This document shows positions 55,982 through 64,000 of a DNA stretch of 64,000 nucleotides, one piece after another. The DNA is from Candidatus Gastranaerophilales bacterium (GTDB lineage Bacteria; Cyanobacteriota; Vampirovibrionia; Gastranaerophilales; Gastranaerophilaceae): assembly GCA_944323935.1 (NCBI GenBank), contig CALUUJ010000007.1, positions 31,322-95,321 of the forward strand, given 5' to 3'. The notes beneath the pieces were generated by a model. The model searched no databases, was not told where the DNA came from, and saw only the letters and a list, made by a program, of their open reading frames with translations. Both the position numbers and the translations under genes were made by a program. The first letter of the stretch is position 1; every line of letters starts with the position of its first letter.

Positions 55982-57295
55982 ATGCTTGTTAAAGTTGTTT
56001 TAATTATTGATAAAAGAAAAGAACAATCAATAAAATATAAAAAAATTCTTGAAAGTATAGGGATTTCTGTTTTTGTAGCTTCAGATTTTGCTCAATCACT
56101 TAATCTTATGAATATGTATGAGCCTGATTTGATTGTTATTTCTGATAGTTTGACTTTTGATATAAAAAAAGCAATAGAACAAATAAGAGTTTTAACATAT
56201 AATACACGTCCTGCAATTATTGCTCTTTCAAAGTCTAATCATATTCAAGATAAAATAGATATCTTAGATTCAGGTGCGGATGATTTTCTTAGTGAACCTA
56301 TAAATAATGAGGAATTTCAAGCCAGAATAACTGCTCATATAAGAAGAAATTTCGAAGGATATTTCTCCGAAAAAACAATGCTTCTGAATTCAAAAGCTTC
56401 TTATAAAATGATGAAGCGTACTATCAATAATGATTCTGATTGGGCAATTATGCTAATAGATATTGATAATCTTGAATTTTATAAAGAATTATATGGTGAA
56501 CTTGCAACGGATAAATTGCTTCAAACATATTCTGCAATTATAAAATCGGCAATAGATTCAAATGATTATTTAGGGCAGCTTTCTGATGAAGACTTTGTTG
56601 TTATTACAAATAATGAAAAAGCAGAGAAGATTGCAAATTATCTTGTATATGCTTTTGATACGGTAGTTTCAAAATTTTATTCTGAAACGGATGCAAAGCG
56701 TGGTTTTATGTTTATGCATGGTGATGATGAAGCAGAGGATAAAGTAAAGTTAGTTACTACGAGTATTGGTATAATTTCAAATAAATACAAAAAATATAAT
56801 GATTTAAAACAAGTTATAAGTTCATTGATATCTACACATAAACTTGCAAAATATAAAACAGAATCAGCTTATGTAATGGAAAGACCAAAAATAAGTGCTG
56901 ATAATGCTGTTGAAGAAAAAGAACCGAATAAAAATATTCTAATAGCAGAGCCTGATGAAGCTTTATCAATATTACTTGAAGCAACAGCAAGACTGCAAGG
57001 GTATAATGTAAAGGTAGTAAATGAGTTTGAAGAAATCTTTTCGATAATAGAAGATTATAATCCTGCGGTAATAATTTTAGATGCAGGAAATTCGGAAACA
57101 CTAAAAGGACTTGAAATTTGCAGAAAATTGAAATTCGAAATGCAAAATCTAAAATCAAATATTATATTTACAACAACCATACATGATAAAGAGTTGGTTT
57201 TAAATGCAGGGGCAGATTTATACTTGCCCAAACCCTATGAACTATCTGTAATGTTTGGCTGGATAAAAAAATTTAACGAAAATTATAACGGTTAA
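55982..57295 (+). CDS. REC-GGDEF-REC protein with degenerate first REC and GGDEF
   Basis: 437 residues. The N-terminal REC (about 1-125) has the phospho-acceptor position replaced (PDLIVISDS with Ser, or Asp shifted) and the Lys of KP replaced by Glu (LSEPI). A GGDEF-like domain (about 140-290) has LSDEDF in place of GGDEF, so it is unlikely to make c-di-GMP. The C-terminal REC (about 317-437) is intact, with VIILDAG and LPKPY. It is probably phosphorylated by the adjacent kinase. The output domain is not obvious. Confidence 0.82.
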   Translation: MLVKVVLIIDKRKEQSIKYKKILESIGISVFVASDFAQSLNLMNMYEPDLIVISDSLTFDIKKAIEQIRVLTYNTRPAIIALSKSNHIQDKIDILDSGADDFLSEPINNEEFQARITAHIRRNFEGYFSEKTMLLNSKASYKMMKRTINNDSDWAIMLIDIDNLEFYKELYGELATDKLLQTYSAIIKSAIDSNDYLGQLSDEDFVVITNNEKAEKIANYLVYAFDTVVSKFYSETDAKRGFMFMHGDDEAEDKVKLVTTSIGIISNKYKKYNDLKQVISSLISTHKLAKYKTESAYVMERPKISADNAVEEKEPNKNILIAEPDEALSILLEATARLQGYNVKVVNEFEEIFSIIEDYNPAVIILDAGNSETLKGLEICRKLKFEMQNLKSNIIFTTTIHDKELVLNAGADLYLPKPYELSVMFGWIKKFNENYNG

Positions 57296-57305
57296 GGAGA
57301 TAGTA

Positions 57306-58775
57306 ATGAAAGTTAAAATTGAAAAGAAATCTATATTAGATATAGATGCAGATGTAATAGTTGTTAATCTTTTTGAAGGTGTTAAACATCCGGGTGGTGT
57401 AACAGGCATTGTTGATAAAGCCTTCAATAATGTAATTTCTGATTATGTAATAAAAAAAGAAAAATTTGAGGGTAAATATGGAGAAATCTATAAATTACCA
57501 TTAATAGGTGAAGATAAAAAGATATTTGTAGTAGGACTGGGCAAGCAAGCTGATTTTTCATATTCTAAAATAAGGAATTTGACTGCAAAAGTTGTAAGAA
57601 CTTGCGGTTCAAATGTAAAAAAAGTTGTATCAATACTCCATGGTGCTGGTATCGCAGGGTTATGTCCTCAACTTTGTGCGCAAATGATAGCAGAAGGTGC
57701 AATATCGGGAACTTATAGTTTTGATAAATATAAATCAGAAAAAAATGAAAATAGAATAAAAGAATTTGTAATTGTAGAAACAGATGATGAAAAATATAAA
57801 AAAGCAAAAGAAGGTATAGAAGAAGGTTTAATTGTTGCACAGTCTGTAAATATGGCAAGAGATTTAATTAATGAATCATCTCAGTATTTATACCCTGAAA
57901 CATTAGCTCAATTTGCTGCAGAAAATTCTAATGTAAAAACAACTGTTTATAATAAGGAACAAATAAAAGAAATGGGGATGAATGCATTTCTTGCAGTAGG
58001 ACAAGGAAGTATTCATGAACCTAAATTTATACATATGGAATATAAACCTCAAAATCCGAAAAAGAAAATAGCAATTGTAGGAAAGGGTATTACATTTGAT
58101 GCAGGCGGTTTGGATTTAAAGCCACCATCATCAATGTTAACAATGAGAGATGATATGTCAGGGGCTGCTGCAGTAATTACAACAATGAAAGCAATATCAG
58201 AATTAAAGCCGGATGTTGAAGTCCATGCAATAGTTGCAGCTTGTGAAAATATGCCATCAGGCAGTAGTTATAAACCCGGTGATGTCATTATTGCCAAAAC
58301 AGGCAGAAGTATAGAAATAGATAATACTGATGCTGAAGGCAGAGTTACACTTGCTGATGCTTTGGCATACGCTGAAGAACTTGGTGTTGATGAGATTATT
58401 GATATAGCAACACTAACAGGGGCTTGTATGGTTGCATTGGGTACTGTTGCAAGTGGAATTATGGGTAACAATGATAAAAAGATAAAAGAATTTATTGATG
58501 TAGCTAAGCAAATCGGAGAAAAATTCTGGCAACTTCCTATGGATGAAGAATATGGTGATACACTAAAAAGTGATATTGCTGATACTAAAAATACAGGTGG
58601 CAGAATGGGAGGTGCATCTGCTGCAGGTATATTCTTGTCTAAATTTATTAAAAATACACCATGGATTCATATTGATATTGCAGGTACTGCTTTTATTGAT
58701 AAACCAAACGATGAAGGGATTAAAAATGCGACAGGTATTGGTGTAAGAAGTTTGATTAAATATATTGCAGGTTAA
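57306..58775 (+). CDS. pepA: Leucyl aminopeptidase (cytosol aminopeptidase)
   Basis: 489 residues. The catalytic domain carries the metal-binding signature [17 protein letters not shown] and [15 protein letters not shown] with active Lys/Asp residues, typical of M17. It releases N-terminal residues. The N-terminal macro-like domain is also present. It starts 10 bases after the REC protein. Confidence 0.95.
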   Translation: MKVKIEKKSILDIDADVIVVNLFEGVKHPGGVTGIVDKAFNNVISDYVIKKEKFEGKYGEIYKLPLIGEDKKIFVVGLGKQADFSYSKIRNLTAKVVRTCGSNVKKVVSILHGAGIAGLCPQLCAQMIAEGAISGTYSFDKYKSEKNENRIKEFVIVETDDEKYKKAKEGIEEGLIVAQSVNMARDLINESSQYLYPETLAQFAAENSNVKTTVYNKEQIKEMGMNAFLAVGQGSIHEPKFIHMEYKPQNPKKKIAIVGKGITFDAGGLDLKPPSSMLTMRDDMSGAAAVITTMKAISELKPDVEVHAIVAACENMPSGSSYKPGDVIIAKTGRSIEIDNTDAEGRVTLADALAYAEELGVDEIIDIATLTGACMVALGTVASGIMGNNDKKIKEFIDVAKQIGEKFWQLPMDEEYGDTLKSDIADTKNTGGRMGGASAAGIFLSKFIKNTPWIHIDIAGTAFIDKPNDEGIKNATGIGVRSLIKYIAG

Positions 58776-58789
58776 GATTCTGATGGAAA

Positions 58790-58828
58790 TAAAAAAGGGA
58801 AATGTTTTTACAATATTTCCCTTTTTGC
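58790..58828 (+). terminator. Terminator between pepA and yjbQ
   Basis: AAAAAGGGAAAT (58792-58803) pairs perfectly with ATTTCCCTTTTT (58815-58826), 11-base loop; T-rich. Confidence 0.8.
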
Positions 58829-58866
58829 TATCAAATGTTTATAATAAAACGAAAAGGGGATATTCT

Positions 58867-59280
58867 ATGAAATTTCATACAAAATATTTATGGTTTAATA
58901 CAACAAAGCATAGAGAGTATATAAATATAACAAGAGATGTAGAACAAGCACTTGAAGAAAGCGGAATTAAAGAAGGGATGATTTTGGTAAGTGCCATGCA
59001 TATTACCGCTGGTGTATATGTTAATGATGCAGAATCGGGTTTGATTTCTGATATTGATAAATGGCTTGAGGAATTGGCTCCTTTTAATATTGATTATAAT
59101 CATCATAATACAGGTGAAACTAATGGTGATAGTCATTTGAAAAGTTTATTAATCGGGCATGAGGTTATAATTCCTGTTACAAATTCAAGGCTGGATTTTG
59201 GTCTTTGGCAGCAAGTATATTATGCCGAATTTGACGGTCAACGTCGAAAGAGAGTTCTTATAAAAGTAATGGGTGAGTAA
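58867..59280 (+). CDS. YjbQ/UPF0047 family protein
   Basis: 137 residues. It starts [21 protein letters not shown] with GGGG 10 bases upstream; an in-frame start 102 bases earlier would overlap the terminator and is rejected. The family signature is clear: [45 protein letters not shown] and [22 protein letters not shown]. YjbQ proteins have been linked to thiamine phosphate synthase activity as a secondary function, but the physiological role is open. The stop overlaps the next start. Confidence 0.92.
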   Translation: MKFHTKYLWFNTTKHREYINITRDVEQALEESGIKEGMILVSAMHITAGVYVNDAESGLISDIDKWLEELAPFNIDYNHHNTGETNGDSHLKSLLIGHEVIIPVTNSRLDFGLWQQVYYAEFDGQRRKRVLIKVMGE

Positions 59281-59924
59281 TGTTTAAAACTGTCAGAGAA
59301 ATAAAATCAAAGGAAAATAATTCTATTGTTCTTTTGGAGTCACAAAGCGAGAACTATGATAAAACAATATTGATTATTGGGGTTTTTCATGGGGAAGAAC
59401 CGCAGGGAGAATATTTAATAAATAAGTTTTTAGAAATGGATTTATCTGACATGAAAAATAAGTTATTGATTATTCCATGTTTAAATCCTGACGGAAAGAA
59501 GAAAAATCAAAGACAAAATTCAAACGGAGTTGATTTAAACAGAAACTTTCCTACAAAAAACTGGTGTAAGTCAGATAAAAAAGAATATTTTGGCGGAGAT
59601 GAGCCTGCAAGCGAGATAGAAACAAAATTTATGATGGAAACTCTTTCCGGTTATAAAATTGATGCAATATTATCTATCCATGCACCATTTGAGATAGTTA
59701 ATTATGATGGTCCGGCTAAAAATTTAGCGGAAAAAATATCACAATTAACAGGATATAAAGTACAGGCGGATATTGGGTATCCGACTCCGGGAAGTTTTGG
59801 AAATTATGCAGGGGTTGAAAGAAATATACCAACAATTACTTTAGAATTACCTGAAAATCAAGATAATGATACTTTATGGAACTTTAATAAACCTGTTTTT
59901 GAGTATCTGGCATGTAAATATTAA
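59280..59924 (+). CDS. M14-family metallocarboxypeptidase (MpaA-like)
   Basis: 214 residues. Zinc ligands of M14 are visible: HGEE (H-x-x-E), the LNPDG/VDLNRNFP segment, the third His in SIHAPF, and the catalytic Glu in LELPE near the C-terminus. MpaA-type enzymes cut the D-iso-Glu/meso-DAP bond of murein tripeptide, so together with murQ it points to peptidoglycan recycling. It overlaps yjbQ by one base. Confidence 0.85.
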   Translation: MFKTVREIKSKENNSIVLLESQSENYDKTILIIGVFHGEEPQGEYLINKFLEMDLSDMKNKLLIIPCLNPDGKKKNQRQNSNGVDLNRNFPTKNWCKSDKKEYFGGDEPASEIETKFMMETLSGYKIDAILSIHAPFEIVNYDGPAKNLAEKISQLTGYKVQADIGYPTPGSFGNYAGVERNIPTITLELPENQDNDTLWNFNKPVFEYLACKY

Positions 59925-59999
59925 CGTAATATTTTATGAAAACTAAGACTTTTATGGTATATTTTAAAATGAGAATGCATCTTAGAAAAGGAAAAATAA

Positions 60000-60557
60000 A
60001 TGATATCAGTAAATGATTTAAAAACAGGCTTAACACTTGAAATTGACGGCGGACTATGGAATGTTGTTGAATTCATGCACGTAAAACCGGGTAAAGGTGC
60101 TGCATTTGTTAGAACAAAATTAAAAAATGCAGAAACAGGTAACGTTGTAGAAAAAACATTTAGAGCCGGCGAAAAAGTTGCAAAAGCTACTTTGGATAAA
60201 AGAGATATGCAATACCTTTATAAAGAAGGTAATGACTATGTTATGATGGACTTGGAATCATATGAACAAATCTCTGTAGCTGCCGACAAAATTGGTGATG
60301 GTGTTAAATATTTAAAAGAAAATATGAACGTAGCTATTTTACTTCACGGTAATAACATTATTGGTATTGATATACCAAACTTCGTTGAACTTGAAGTAGT
60401 TGATACACCTCCTGCTGAAAAGGGAAATACAGCTCAAGGCGGTACTAAACCTGCTACTTTGGAAACAGGTGCTGTTGTTAACGTTCCATTCTTCGTAACA
60501 AACGGAACTATAATAAGAGTTGATACCAGAACTAATGAATATTTAGACAGAGTCTAA
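60000..60557 (+). CDS. efp: Elongation factor P
   Basis: 185 residues in three beta-barrels. The tip loop KPGKGAAF carries the modifiable Lys (residue ~32), followed by VRTKLKN. It rescues ribosomes stalled at polyproline. The acidic/proline-rich prepilin copy 2 contains Pro runs that may need it. No modification enzyme is visible in the window. accB follows 11 bases later. Confidence 0.97.
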   Translation: MISVNDLKTGLTLEIDGGLWNVVEFMHVKPGKGAAFVRTKLKNAETGNVVEKTFRAGEKVAKATLDKRDMQYLYKEGNDYVMMDLESYEQISVAADKIGDGVKYLKENMNVAILLHGNNIIGIDIPNFVELEVVDTPPAEKGNTAQGGTKPATLETGAVVNVPFFVTNGTIIRVDTRTNEYLDRV

Positions 60558-60568
60558 GGATAGATAAA

Positions 60569-61030
60569 ATGAAATTTGATTTAGAATATTTAGAAAAATT
60601 AGCTAATATAGTATATGAAAATGATCTTTCTGAAATAACATTGGAAGATGATGAAAAAGCAGTTTGCTTTAAGAGAGAAAAACAACAAGTTGTTCAAGCA
60701 TCAGCTCCTGTAGTAATGCCTGCAACTGTTACATCTCAGGTTGTTGCTCCAACTCCGAAGCCTGCTAGTGAAGCAAAAACAGAAAATGCTCATAAGGGAA
60801 GTCCTATAGTTTCTCCTATGGTTGGTACTTTTTATGCTGCTCCATCTCCTGACGATGCACCTTTTGTTAAAGTTGGTGACAATGTTTCTATCGGTCAGGT
60901 TGTTTGTATTATTGAAGCTATGAAATTAATGAACGAAATTGAAGCTGATGTTTCAGGTAAAATTACTGAAATATGCGTTAAGAACGGCGATTCTATTGAA
61001 TTTGGTCAAGTTCTTATGTATGTTGAGTAA
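60569..61030 (+). CDS. accB: Acetyl-CoA carboxylase biotin carboxyl carrier protein
   Basis: 153 residues: N-terminal helical segment, Ala/Pro-rich linker (about 40-75), and biotinyl domain with the biotin attachment Lys in EAMKLMNEI (about residue 118). It feeds fatty-acid synthesis. efp-accB adjacency is common in bacteria; accC is not adjacent here. Terminator follows. Confidence 0.96.
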   Translation: MKFDLEYLEKLANIVYENDLSEITLEDDEKAVCFKREKQQVVQASAPVVMPATVTSQVVAPTPKPASEAKTENAHKGSPIVSPMVGTFYAAPSPDDAPFVKVGDNVSIGQVVCIIEAMKLMNEIEADVSGKITEICVKNGDSIEFGQVLMYVE

Positions 61031-61050
61031 GTTAATGATTAATTAATATA

Positions 61051-61085
61051 AAAGAGGGACATATAAAAGGTTCCTCTTTTTATTT
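61051..61085. terminator. Terminator between accB and ogt
   Basis: AAAGAGGgAC and GGTtCCTCTTTT form a stem with one mismatch; the T run serves the plus strand and the A-rich left flank may serve ogt. Confidence 0.6.
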
Positions 61086-61538
61086 GTTATTTTTTTCCAA
61101 GTTTAATAATTTTTCTTTCTTATCCAAACCGCCTGCATAGCCTGTAAGTTTATTGTTGCTTCCTATTACTCGATGACAAGGAATAATTATTGCTATTGGA
61201 TTTTTATTATTTGCATTACCTACTGCTCTTGAGGCGTTCGTGTTCCCTATTAGAGTTGCTATATCTTTATAAGTAGCTGTTTTGCCGTATGGAATATTCA
61301 TAAGTTGCAGCCAGACTTTTTTTTGAAATTCTGTTCCCTTTGGATTAAGTGGAAGCTCAAACTTTTTTCTTTTTCCGTTAAAGTATTCATCAAGCTGTTT
61401 TATTGTTTGTCTTATAATTTTGTTTTCTTTATTCTCAATGAAATTATGATTTACAAATTGAACCGATAATAAGAAGTTTTCATCGGCACTGATAAATATA
61501 TCACCAATTATAGAATTATATTTGTAAATGCAGTGCAT
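61080..61538 (-). CDS. ogt: Methylated-DNA-protein-cysteine methyltransferase
   Basis: 152 residues. The active-site motif IIPCHRVIGSNNKLTGYAGGLDKK contains the alkyl-accepting Cys (PCHRV). It repairs O6-methylguanine directly and once per molecule. The usual helix-turn-helix-like motif (TATYKDIATLIGN) lies before it. It diverges from rsmA. Confidence 0.94.
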   Translation of the reverse strand: MHCIYKYNSIIGDIFISADENFLLSVQFVNHNFIENKENKIIRQTIKQLDEYFNGKRKKFELPLNPKGTEFQKKVWLQLMNIPYGKTATYKDIATLIGNTNASRAVGNANNKNPIAIIIPCHRVIGSNNKLTGYAGGLDKKEKLLNLEKNNK

Positions 61539-61576
61539 ATTTATAAAATAGCATATTTTGTAGTATCATAAAATAT

Positions 61577-62413
61577 ATGAATTATTTAGAATGTGCAAAA
61601 AAATTTAGAGCAAAAAAAAGATTAGGACAGAATTTCTTAGTTGATAAATCTGCTATAGAAACGATTTTAGATGTTTCAGATATAAATAAAGATGATATTG
61701 TTGTAGAAATAGGACCTGGACTTGGTTTTGTTACGGAACAATTGGTTTTACTTGCTAAAAAAGTTTATGCCGTTGAACTTGATGAAGATATGGTTAATGA
61801 ATTATCTAAAATAAATGCAGATAATTTGGAGATTATTCATAAAGATATTTTAAAAACTGATTTAAGCCGTTTTGGAAATAATATAAAAGTAGTTGCTAAT
61901 ATACCTTATTATATAACTTCTCCTATATTAGCTCATTTGCTTGGTGAAGTTGATGATTTGGAAAATAAAAACAGAAATTCAATTTCACAAGTTGTATTAA
62001 TGGTTCAGTATGAAGTTGCTAAAAGACTTATAGCTAATGAAAAATCTCCATCTAAAGAATTTGGATTGCTGTCAATTTTAGCTCAATTTTGGTCAGATGT
62101 TGAGTTTATAAAAAAAGTTCCGTCTCGTTCGTTTTTTCCTGCACCAAAGGTTGATTCGGCTATTGTCAAATTGACTGTCAGAAAAGAACCTTTATTAAAA
62201 ATTTCTAATTATTCTTTTTTTAGAAAAGTTGTTAAAGGTTGTTTTGCTACAAGAAGAAAAAATATAAAAAATTCACTTGTAAATGTTGGTTTTGCTAAAA
62301 ATGCAGTGGAAAAAACATTGAAAGATTTGAATATAGATGAAAATCTTAGAGGTGAAACCCTTTCTATTAATCAAATTGGCGATTTAAGTGAAAAACTTAA
62401 GGAAAATTTATGA
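61577..62413 (+). CDS. rsmA: 16S rRNA dimethyladenosine transferase
   Basis: 278 residues. Rossmann methyltransferase starting KKRLGQNFLVDKSAIETI, with motif I VEIGPGLGFVTEQL and NIPYYITSPIL (motif IV, N-[LI]-P-Y). The C-terminal region RRKNIKNSL is the family end. It dimethylates A1518 and A1519. The stop overlaps ispE by 4 bases (ATGA). Confidence 0.96.
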   Translation: MNYLECAKKFRAKKRLGQNFLVDKSAIETILDVSDINKDDIVVEIGPGLGFVTEQLVLLAKKVYAVELDEDMVNELSKINADNLEIIHKDILKTDLSRFGNNIKVVANIPYYITSPILAHLLGEVDDLENKNRNSISQVVLMVQYEVAKRLIANEKSPSKEFGLLSILAQFWSDVEFIKKVPSRSFFPAPKVDSAIVKLTVRKEPLLKISNYSFFRKVVKGCFATRRKNIKNSLVNVGFAKNAVEKTLKDLNIDENLRGETLSINQIGDLSEKLKENL

Positions 62414-63267
62414 AAAGTATAAAAGTTAGAACTCCTGCTAAGATTAATTTGACTTTAGAAGTCTTAAATAAAAGAGATGACGGCTTCCATAATATACAGT
62501 CTATAATGCAAACAATTAATCTTTATGATTATCTGACGTTTAATATTGATAATGCTGAAGAAATTAAAATTGAATTAAAAGGAAATTCCGATGAAATTCC
62601 TTATAACGAGTCAAATCTTATATATAAAGCAGCCGAAAGATTCTTTAAAAAAGCAAACATTGATAATATAAAATTATCAGTTTATATAGAAAAAAATATT
62701 CCGATATCAGCGGGTTTAGCTGGCGGAAGCACTAATGCAGCAGGGACAGTATTTGCATTAAATAAATTGTTTAATAATATTTTATCGGAAGATGCAATTA
62801 ATGAACTTTGTGCTTCATTAGGTTCTGACTTAAACTTTTGTTTATATGGCGGTTGTGCTTTATGTACTTCGCGCGGAGAAGTTATTGAAAAAATACCTTT
62901 TTTTGAACAAAGTGTATCTTTAATTAAACCAAAACATCTTGGTATAAGTGCGAAAGAAGCATATATCAATTTCTCAAAATTAACTGATAAATCAAATCCT
63001 GACAATACTTCAAAGTTAAAGGATTTATTACTTAAAGGTAAATTTGATAAATCATTAATATACAATAGTCTTGAAAATGCTTTATTTTCATATTATGACG
63101 AGTTGCAAAATATAAAAAACAATGTTAAAAACTCTTTAATGTCAGGAAGCGGATCTACATTTTTCGTTTTAAATTCAAAATTGGAAACAAATTTAAATAA
63201 AGATAATTATGATATCTTTGAAAATTTAAAAACAATCAACACAGGAGTTGAACAAACAGATGAGTGA
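62410..63267 (+). CDS. ispE: 4-diphosphocytidyl-2-C-methyl-D-erythritol kinase
   Basis: 285 residues. GHMP kinase with TPAKINLTLEVLNKRDDGFHNIQSIMQTI and P-loop ISAGLAGGSTNAAGT; MSGSGSTFFVL is the third motif. It is a step of the MEP isoprenoid pathway, matching an organism lacking mevalonate genes here. It overlaps rsmA, and murQ starts 8 bases before its stop. Confidence 0.95.
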   Translation: MKSIKVRTPAKINLTLEVLNKRDDGFHNIQSIMQTINLYDYLTFNIDNAEEIKIELKGNSDEIPYNESNLIYKAAERFFKKANIDNIKLSVYIEKNIPISAGLAGGSTNAAGTVFALNKLFNNILSEDAINELCASLGSDLNFCLYGGCALCTSRGEVIEKIPFFEQSVSLIKPKHLGISAKEAYINFSKLTDKSNPDNTSKLKDLLLKGKFDKSLIYNSLENALFSYYDELQNIKNNVKNSLMSGSGSTFFVLNSKLETNLNKDNYDIFENLKTINTGVEQTDE

Positions 63268-64000
63268 TTTAATTATTACAGAGAAAACAAATCCGAATAC
63301 ACTTAATATAGATGTTGCTTCATCTCTTGAAATTGCACGTATGATAAATGAAGAAGATAAAAAAGTTGCTGAAAAGATATCAGAAAATCTTACATCAATA
63401 GCAAAGGCAATTGATATAATAAGCGAAAACTTTTTAAAAGGAGGTCGATTATTATATTTTGGGGCTGGAACAAGCGGCAGGCTTGGTGTTTTAGATGCTT
63501 CAGAGTGTCCTCCTACATTTAATTCTCCTAACGAGATGGTTCAAGGTATTATAGCAGGCGGTGATAGAGCGTTGCGTTTTGCTATAGAAGGAGCAGAGGA
63601 TTCTTGTGAACTTGCAAGAAAAGATTTTGAAAAATTAAATATAACAGAAGAAGATACAGTAGTTTCAATATCAGCAAGCGGTAATGCTAATTATGTTATA
63701 GAAGTCTTAAAGCTGGCAAAAGAAAAAAAGGCTAAAACTATTGCTTTAACGTGTAACCCAATGGCTAATATTTCAAAGATAGCAGATGTTGTAATTTGTA
63801 TAGAAACAGGTGCTGAAGTAATAACAGGTTCAACAAGAATGAAAGCCGGGACTGCTCAAAAAATGGTGCTTAATATGCTTACAACAGGGGCTATGATAAA
63901 AATCGGTAAAGTTTATAAGAATCTTATGATTGATGTTAAACCTACGAATATTAAGTTAAAAGACAGAGCCCAAAGAATTGTTTCTGAAATAGCTCATTGT
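63260..64000 (+). CDS. murQ: N-acetylmuramic acid 6-phosphate etherase, 5' part
   Basis: 247 codons are visible; the usual protein is ~300 residues, so the end lies beyond the window. The SIS-type fold is seen in GAGTSGRLGVLDASECPPTF, the SASGNANYVIE sugar-phosphate pocket, and TGSTRMKAGTAQKMVLNM. It converts MurNAc-6-P to GlcNAc-6-P and lactate in peptidoglycan recycling. Overlap with ispE shows coupling. Confidence 0.95.
   Translation, partial: MSDLIITEKTNPNTLNIDVASSLEIARMINEEDKKVAEKISENLTSIAKAIDIISENFLKGGRLLYFGAGTSGRLGVLDASECPPTFNSPNEMVQGIIAGGDRALRFAIEGAEDSCELARKDFEKLNITEEDTVVSISASGNANYVIEVLKLAKEKKAKTIALTCNPMANISKIADVVICIETGAEVITGSTRMKAGTAQKMVLNMLTTGAMIKIGKVYKNLMIDVKPTNIKLKDRAQRIVSEIAHC

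Noticed and set aside
58765..58866. Extended N-terminus of YjbQ
   Set aside because: The extension reads across the pepA terminator hairpin; the inner ATG has GGGG upstream and the family start.

Overview
The window looks like part of the chromosome of a non-photosynthetic relative of Cyanobacteria: an AT-rich, diderm, probably gut-associated Vampirovibrionia (Melainabacteria/Gastranaerophilales) genome. This placement is an inference from gene content and order. atpD-atpC stand apart from the other ATP synthase genes, as in Cyanobacteria. dnaA stands alone without dnaN. The ribosomal run ends rplQ-truA-rplM-rpsI. A ycf46-like AAA ATPase sits beside ycf35-like (DUF1257) and DUF2997 genes. Short prepilin-like proteins carry a type IV pilin N-terminus. 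A TolC/RND efflux set, a site-2 protease and a POTRA protein indicate an outer membrane. No photosynthesis gene, tRNA, rRNA, insertion sequence, prophage or CRISPR array was recognised. The visible genes are mostly housekeeping, with a few lineage-specific envelope proteins and small unknowns.

Layout. 1-8.6 kb: the 5' part of a leuA-like gene, a membrane-anchored SGNH protein and purB, then a long minus-strand run (SGNH, SGNH, ComEA-like HhH protein, radical SAM enzyme, Ycf46-like AAA ATPase, DUF1257, DUF2997). 8.9-13.9 kb: ribosomal operon infA-rpmJ-rpsM-rpsK-rpsD-rpoA-rplQ-truA-rplM-rpsI, closed by a hairpin terminator. 14-27.6 kb: atpDC, DUF1796, YitT, aspS, dnaA, a three-repeat small protein, ComF, RseP, then gmk-coaBC-nif3-like-secreted protein-rsmD as a tight run. 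27.6-31.8 kb is the accessory part: a 43-bp direct repeat bracketing hairpins, a HEAT-like small protein, a membrane-anchored Hsp20-like protein, a structured intergenic element, a prepilin-like gene with its own promoter and terminator, and a LysM protein. 32-40.7 kb: gatB, a secreted protein with a Crp/Fnr regulator, obgE, a C_GCAxxG_C_C protein, an NAGPA-type glycosidase, a second prepilin, and two secreted proteins, one a solitary POTRA domain. 40.8-48.4 kb: tig-clpP-clpX, a possible cysteine peptidase, lepA, glgC and a membrane thioredoxin. 48.4-55.1 kb: a MarR-RND-TolC efflux operon with a clear promoter and candidate operator. 55.2-64 kb: histidine kinase with a REC-GGDEF-REC protein, pepA, yjbQ, an M14 peptidase, efp-accB, ogt, and rsmA-ispE-murQ (murQ cut by the window edge).

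The most unusual regions are the radical SAM/AAA/DUF1257/DUF2997 operon, including an apparently interrupted C-terminus of the radical SAM enzyme, and the accessory stretch at 27.6-31 kb. Family assignments come from reading motifs by eye. No database search was run.
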